Assembly: GCF_000714815.1 (NCBI RefSeq)
Contig: NZ_JMIH01000010.1
Span: 45,136-109,135 of the forward strand
Source of the DNA: Anditalea andensis
GTDB lineage: Bacteria > Bacteroidota > Bacteroidia > Cytophagales > Cyclobacteriaceae
Length of the DNA stretch: 64,000 bases
Reading direction: 5' to 3'
Both the position numbers and the translations under genes were made by a program. Below, piece by piece: positions 61,844 to 64,000 of the stretch (the stretch's first letter is position 1; each line of letters begins with the position of its first letter). Below the pieces are notes generated by a model that saw only the letters and a program-made list of their open reading frames with translations, was not told the DNA's origin and searched no databases.

Positions 61844-62680
61844 TCAAATCGAATCCATCGACGACTGTAGCCTCATACCGGACTTCGACCCGGGCTGATA
61901 CAACTCGATCAGCATGTCTTCATTGTCTCTAATGAACGTATAGCGGTCTCCGCTTCCATCAGGTACAATGTTAAGCGTAAATGCTTGCTCAACTCCCTTG
62001 GACTTCAAATCTATAAGCGTACCGTCGAGGTCATCTACAAAAATGGCGAAGTGATGGATTCCTCCGAAGCTTAGATTTGATTCAGCCTCTTTCCGTCCAT
62101 CCTCCATCGGCCTTGCCTTCTCTATTTGAAAGAACTCAAGCCTGAGATCGCCACGTCCGATAAACGCCACGCTGGCTCCCGGAAAGCCAAAATCAGTCAA
62201 TCGCTTGAAGCCGAGATGTTTTTCATACCAGGTGATCGTCGCTTCCAGGTCGCGCACGGTGATACCTACATGATGGAAATAATCAAGGCGGTTTGATGCT
62301 GTATGCTCCTTAACATTTTTTTCATCGGATGGGCTGGGGAAGAAGGCTTCGAGCATCTGATTTGGATTAAAAAATTCCCTGTAATGGGCTATTTGTTCGC
62401 CCCGCATGGTCAGGCGGGCGCTGTATACCTGGTGGTAGGCTTTACCGGTTGCCGTTACTAAGCCACCGCCTTCGAACTCTACAAATATTGTAATGGGGTC
62501 AGACGTGGCCGAAAAAGTTATGTCCGTAAAGTTCCAGTTGGAAGCAAGCCGGGTTACGTTTACAAGGTGTGCCATAACCGCGTCGCGCCCCTCTACCCGA
62601 TTTGCGAACGGAACAGGTGCATATGGGTACTCGTGCACCACGTCCTCTGTAATTAGATTACCATATGCTTCTGCGGTCAT
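61844..62680 (-). CDS. NTF2/SnoaL-like domain fused to a VOC (glyoxalase-fold) domain
   Basis: A 278-residue two-domain protein. Residues 1-115 match SnoaL-like NTF2 folds (ITEDVVHEYPYAPVPFANRV, EGRDAVMAHL, ATGKAYHQVYSARL, YREFFNPNQMLEAFF); the start is abrupt, so a few N-terminal residues may be missing. Residues about 130-265 match the vicinal oxygen chelate superfamily (DYFHHVGITVRDLEATITWY, LGFKRL, GGIHHFAIFVDDL, DNEDMLIELYQPG), with His and Glu metal ligands. Either half alone is common; the fusion is not. Substrate unknown. DNA is GC-rich and the gene converges on the AraC pseudogene. Confidence 0.82.
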   Translation of the reverse strand: MTAEAYGNLITEDVVHEYPYAPVPFANRVEGRDAVMAHLVNVTRLASNWNFTDITFSATSDPITIFVEFEGGGLVTATGKAYHQVYSARLTMRGEQIAHYREFFNPNQMLEAFFPSPSDEKNVKEHTASNRLDYFHHVGITVRDLEATITWYEKHLGFKRLTDFGFPGASVAFIGRGDLRLEFFQIEKARPMEDGRKEAESNLSFGGIHHFAIFVDDLDGTLIDLKSKGVEQAFTLNIVPDGSGDRYTFIRDNEDMLIELYQPGSKSGMRLQSSMDSI

Positions 62681-62772
62681 ATTGTGATTAGTAAATAATT
62701 CAAGATCCGGGAGTATATCACTTATTTTTAGGCTATTTTTTTAGCAGTAAAATTTCTGTAACTACAAAAATT

Positions 62773-62807
62773 AACCCTCCTTTGATTATTACTATCAAAG
62801 GAGGGTT
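62773..62807 (-). terminator. Strong terminator after the minus-strand gene at 62837
   Basis: AACCCTCCTTTGAT and ATCAAAGGAGGGTT form a 14-base stem around a 7-base loop. On the minus strand AATTTTTG follows, typical of a Rho-independent terminator. Confidence 0.8.
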
Positions 62808-62836
62808 GAAAATTATATTAGATAACGATTTATGTA

Positions 62837-63391
62837 CTATTCCCCTTTCTTTTTAAAGGTCAGCTGTTTTGGAATGGATAGTTTAGAACTGTTTTTCGAT
62901 TTTTTATCTCCATTTGGTCTCGTTATGTGAATTCCTTCCCGTCTATTATCTATTTCCATTTCCAAAACACCATCTATATACTTTAATTTACCCATTCCTA
63001 TTGCCCCTGCAGTTGAATTATTATCATCCTCATAGGTAAATTGAAAGGTTACATTATCTGAACCGGAAGGAGATACAAGGACGGCTACAAAACTATGGTT
63101 TCTATGTTTACTGTCTATATTTAAAGGTGAATATACTATTTCACCAGATTGATAATAATTTATATTCATCAACAGCACATCCGTTTGATATCCGGTATTC
63201 ACACTTTTATTTTTGAGTGGATATTTCTTTTCCATATTCATTTCCAATATGACACTATCTGCACCATGGACCATAGCTAACCATTTACCTTCGAAATTTT
63301 TTATTTCATCCCTTTCAAAATATTGAGCTTTACCAATATTTGTAATAAAAAGAAAAACTCCTATAAATAATACTATTTTAAAATTTTTCAT
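62837..63391 (-). CDS. Secreted protein of unknown function (possible DUF6705-like)
   Basis: A 184-residue protein with signal peptide (ending NIGKAQ). The body has a lipocalin-like alternation of strands: EGKWLAMVHGADSVILEMNM, TDVLLMNINYYQSGEIVYSP, HSFVAVLVSPSGSDNVTFQF and VLEMEIDNRREGIHI. It resembles the exported DUF6705-type proteins I recall from Flavobacteriia, but this is not certain. It follows the frameshifted peptidase-like gene by 11 bases, so the two form an operon. Confidence 0.55.
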   Translation of the reverse strand: MKNFKIVLFIGVFLFITNIGKAQYFERDEIKNFEGKWLAMVHGADSVILEMNMEKKYPLKNKSVNTGYQTDVLLMNINYYQSGEIVYSPLNIDSKHRNHSFVAVLVSPSGSDNVTFQFTYEDDNNSTAGAIGMGKLKYIDGVLEMEIDNRREGIHITRPNGDKKSKNSSKLSIPKQLTFKKKGE

Positions 63392-63402
63392 AATTCATGT
63401 AT

Positions 63403-64000
63403 TTAACATCCTCCTTTTGTTGATTGATTTTGATTATTCAATATTCTTTTTTCCCACGAATTAAGAGAATTGTTATCTCCTTTAAATAAAACTATTCCTG
63501 CATCCTCTAAGGTTTTTAAAAAGGCACTTTCATAACTTTGAATATCAGAAAGTTGCAAAGCCCTATTTACCGTGAACCAATTATTAAAATAGATTTCTAA
63601 AGCGTCAAAGGAAGCTTGAGAATCAAAATTTTGTTCTGCAAATTCTAAAAATTTAGCTTCATCTTCTATTTTCAATATATAAGCCGCCTCTTTAGAGATC
63701 ACCCCGATAAAAAAGGATTCAAGGCCATTGGCCAATAAGTCATTTTCATGCATATAATAAATAGCCGCTACATCATCAAATGAAAAAATTAGGTATAAGC
63801 CCTTCAAAATGGGAGTGTATATATCCATCTATAGCATGGGGAATATTAATATTAATACCTGAAAAATTATATAGCCCTCTTCCTAAGCTATATTCATAAA
63901 TTCCCGAATTATTTCGTTCTATTATACCATAAAATTCATAGCTGGAATAGATTGAATTTTTTAGTGAAAGGAAATTGGCTCGAAAATTATCATCATTTGC
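63403..64000 (-). pseudogene. C-terminus of a larger protein with JAMM-like peptidase motif, frameshifted, cut by window end
   Basis: An ORF of 141 codons starts at 63828, but the real coding sequence enters from beyond the window: another minus-strand frame is open from 64000 and reads SYEFYGIIERNNSGIYEYSL, then IDGYIHSHFEGLIPNF. It continues in the first frame as SFDDVAAIYYMHEND if one base is removed from the A6 run at 63783-63788. The joined HSH-x8-S-F-D-D is close to the JAMM/MPN zinc site (HxH-x7-S-x2-D), with a possible Glu upstream. The shift may be genuine or a homopolymer sequencing error. The role of the full protein is unknown. Confidence 0.55.

Noticed and set aside
1..64000. tRNA, rRNA, CRISPR arrays, riboswitches, integrases
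   Set aside because: Reading through both strands I found no regularly spaced repeats, no tRNA-like TTCGANTC arms with cloverleaf context, no rRNA segments and no recognisable integrase or transposase; a covariance-model scan would be needed to exclude small RNAs.

Overview
The window looks like chromosomal DNA of a Bacteroidota bacterium, most likely a Cytophagia/Cyclobacteriaceae-type polysaccharide degrader. The evidence is several TonB-dependent outer-membrane receptors with CarboxypepD_reg-like domains, a FecR/ECF sigma pair, a 1367-residue hybrid two-component regulator, secreted glycoside hydrolases, a type IX secretion C-terminal sorting domain, lipoproteins with short lipoboxes, and promoters of the TTTG/TAnnTTTG kind. 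No tRNA, rRNA, CRISPR array or intact transposase was seen.

Layout. (1) 1-5.4 kb is the edge of an exopolysaccharide-type region: a flippase-like membrane protein cut by the window edge, an FkbM methyltransferase, an aminoglycoside-phosphotransferase-fold kinase, an LprI-like lipoprotein, a family 4 glycosyltransferase, a possible 41-aa ORF and an exported flavodoxin. (2) 5.8-12.7 kb is a co-directional GH3, GH92 and GH29 cluster without SusC/SusD. It is followed at 13-19.2 kb by a TPR histidine kinase with a HAD phosphatase, a PAS histidine kinase with a CHY zinc-finger protein, and a GH37 trehalase. (3) 19.4-23.5 kb holds redox and regulator pairs: HxlR/nitroreductase, TetR/alpha-beta hydrolase with two matching palindromic operators, and a Tat-signal FAD oxidoreductase. 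(4) 23.8-41.6 kb is the most coherent block. A minus-strand set (ECF sigma, FecR, STN-type TonB receptor, beta-propeller phytase lipoprotein) faces away from a plus-strand set (37-aa membrane peptide, second TonB receptor, two paralogous beta-helix lipoproteins, purple-acid-phosphatase-like phosphoesterase, broken GH36-like alpha-galactosidase). I read it as a phosphate-ester (phytate-like) acquisition locus in which beta-helix lipoproteins occupy the position SusD normally has. The GH36 gene is split by about 2.2 kb carrying a T9SS-sorted protein and a convergent adhesin-like fragment. (5) 41.8-46.9 kb has the hybrid two-component regulator and an outer-membrane barrel.

(6) 47-64 kb is accessory and partly decayed. 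It holds a dead higBA toxin-antitoxin pair, an exported DinB-like protein, a DUF4932 putative metallopeptidase, a TPR fragment, a rifampin ADP-ribosyltransferase (arr), an SDR, two AraC regulators, a cyclase-family hydrolase, a serine hydrolase, an HxlR/quinone-oxidoreductase pair, a decayed HTH gene next to a DUF6266 pair, a GC-rich AraC gene with an in-frame amber stop beside an NTF2-VOC fusion, and at the edge a frameshifted JAMM-like peptidase domain. A short hairpin-rich repeat occurs three times.

All calls were made by eye from the sequence. No database search was run, so family names rest on recognised motifs and remembered family patterns.
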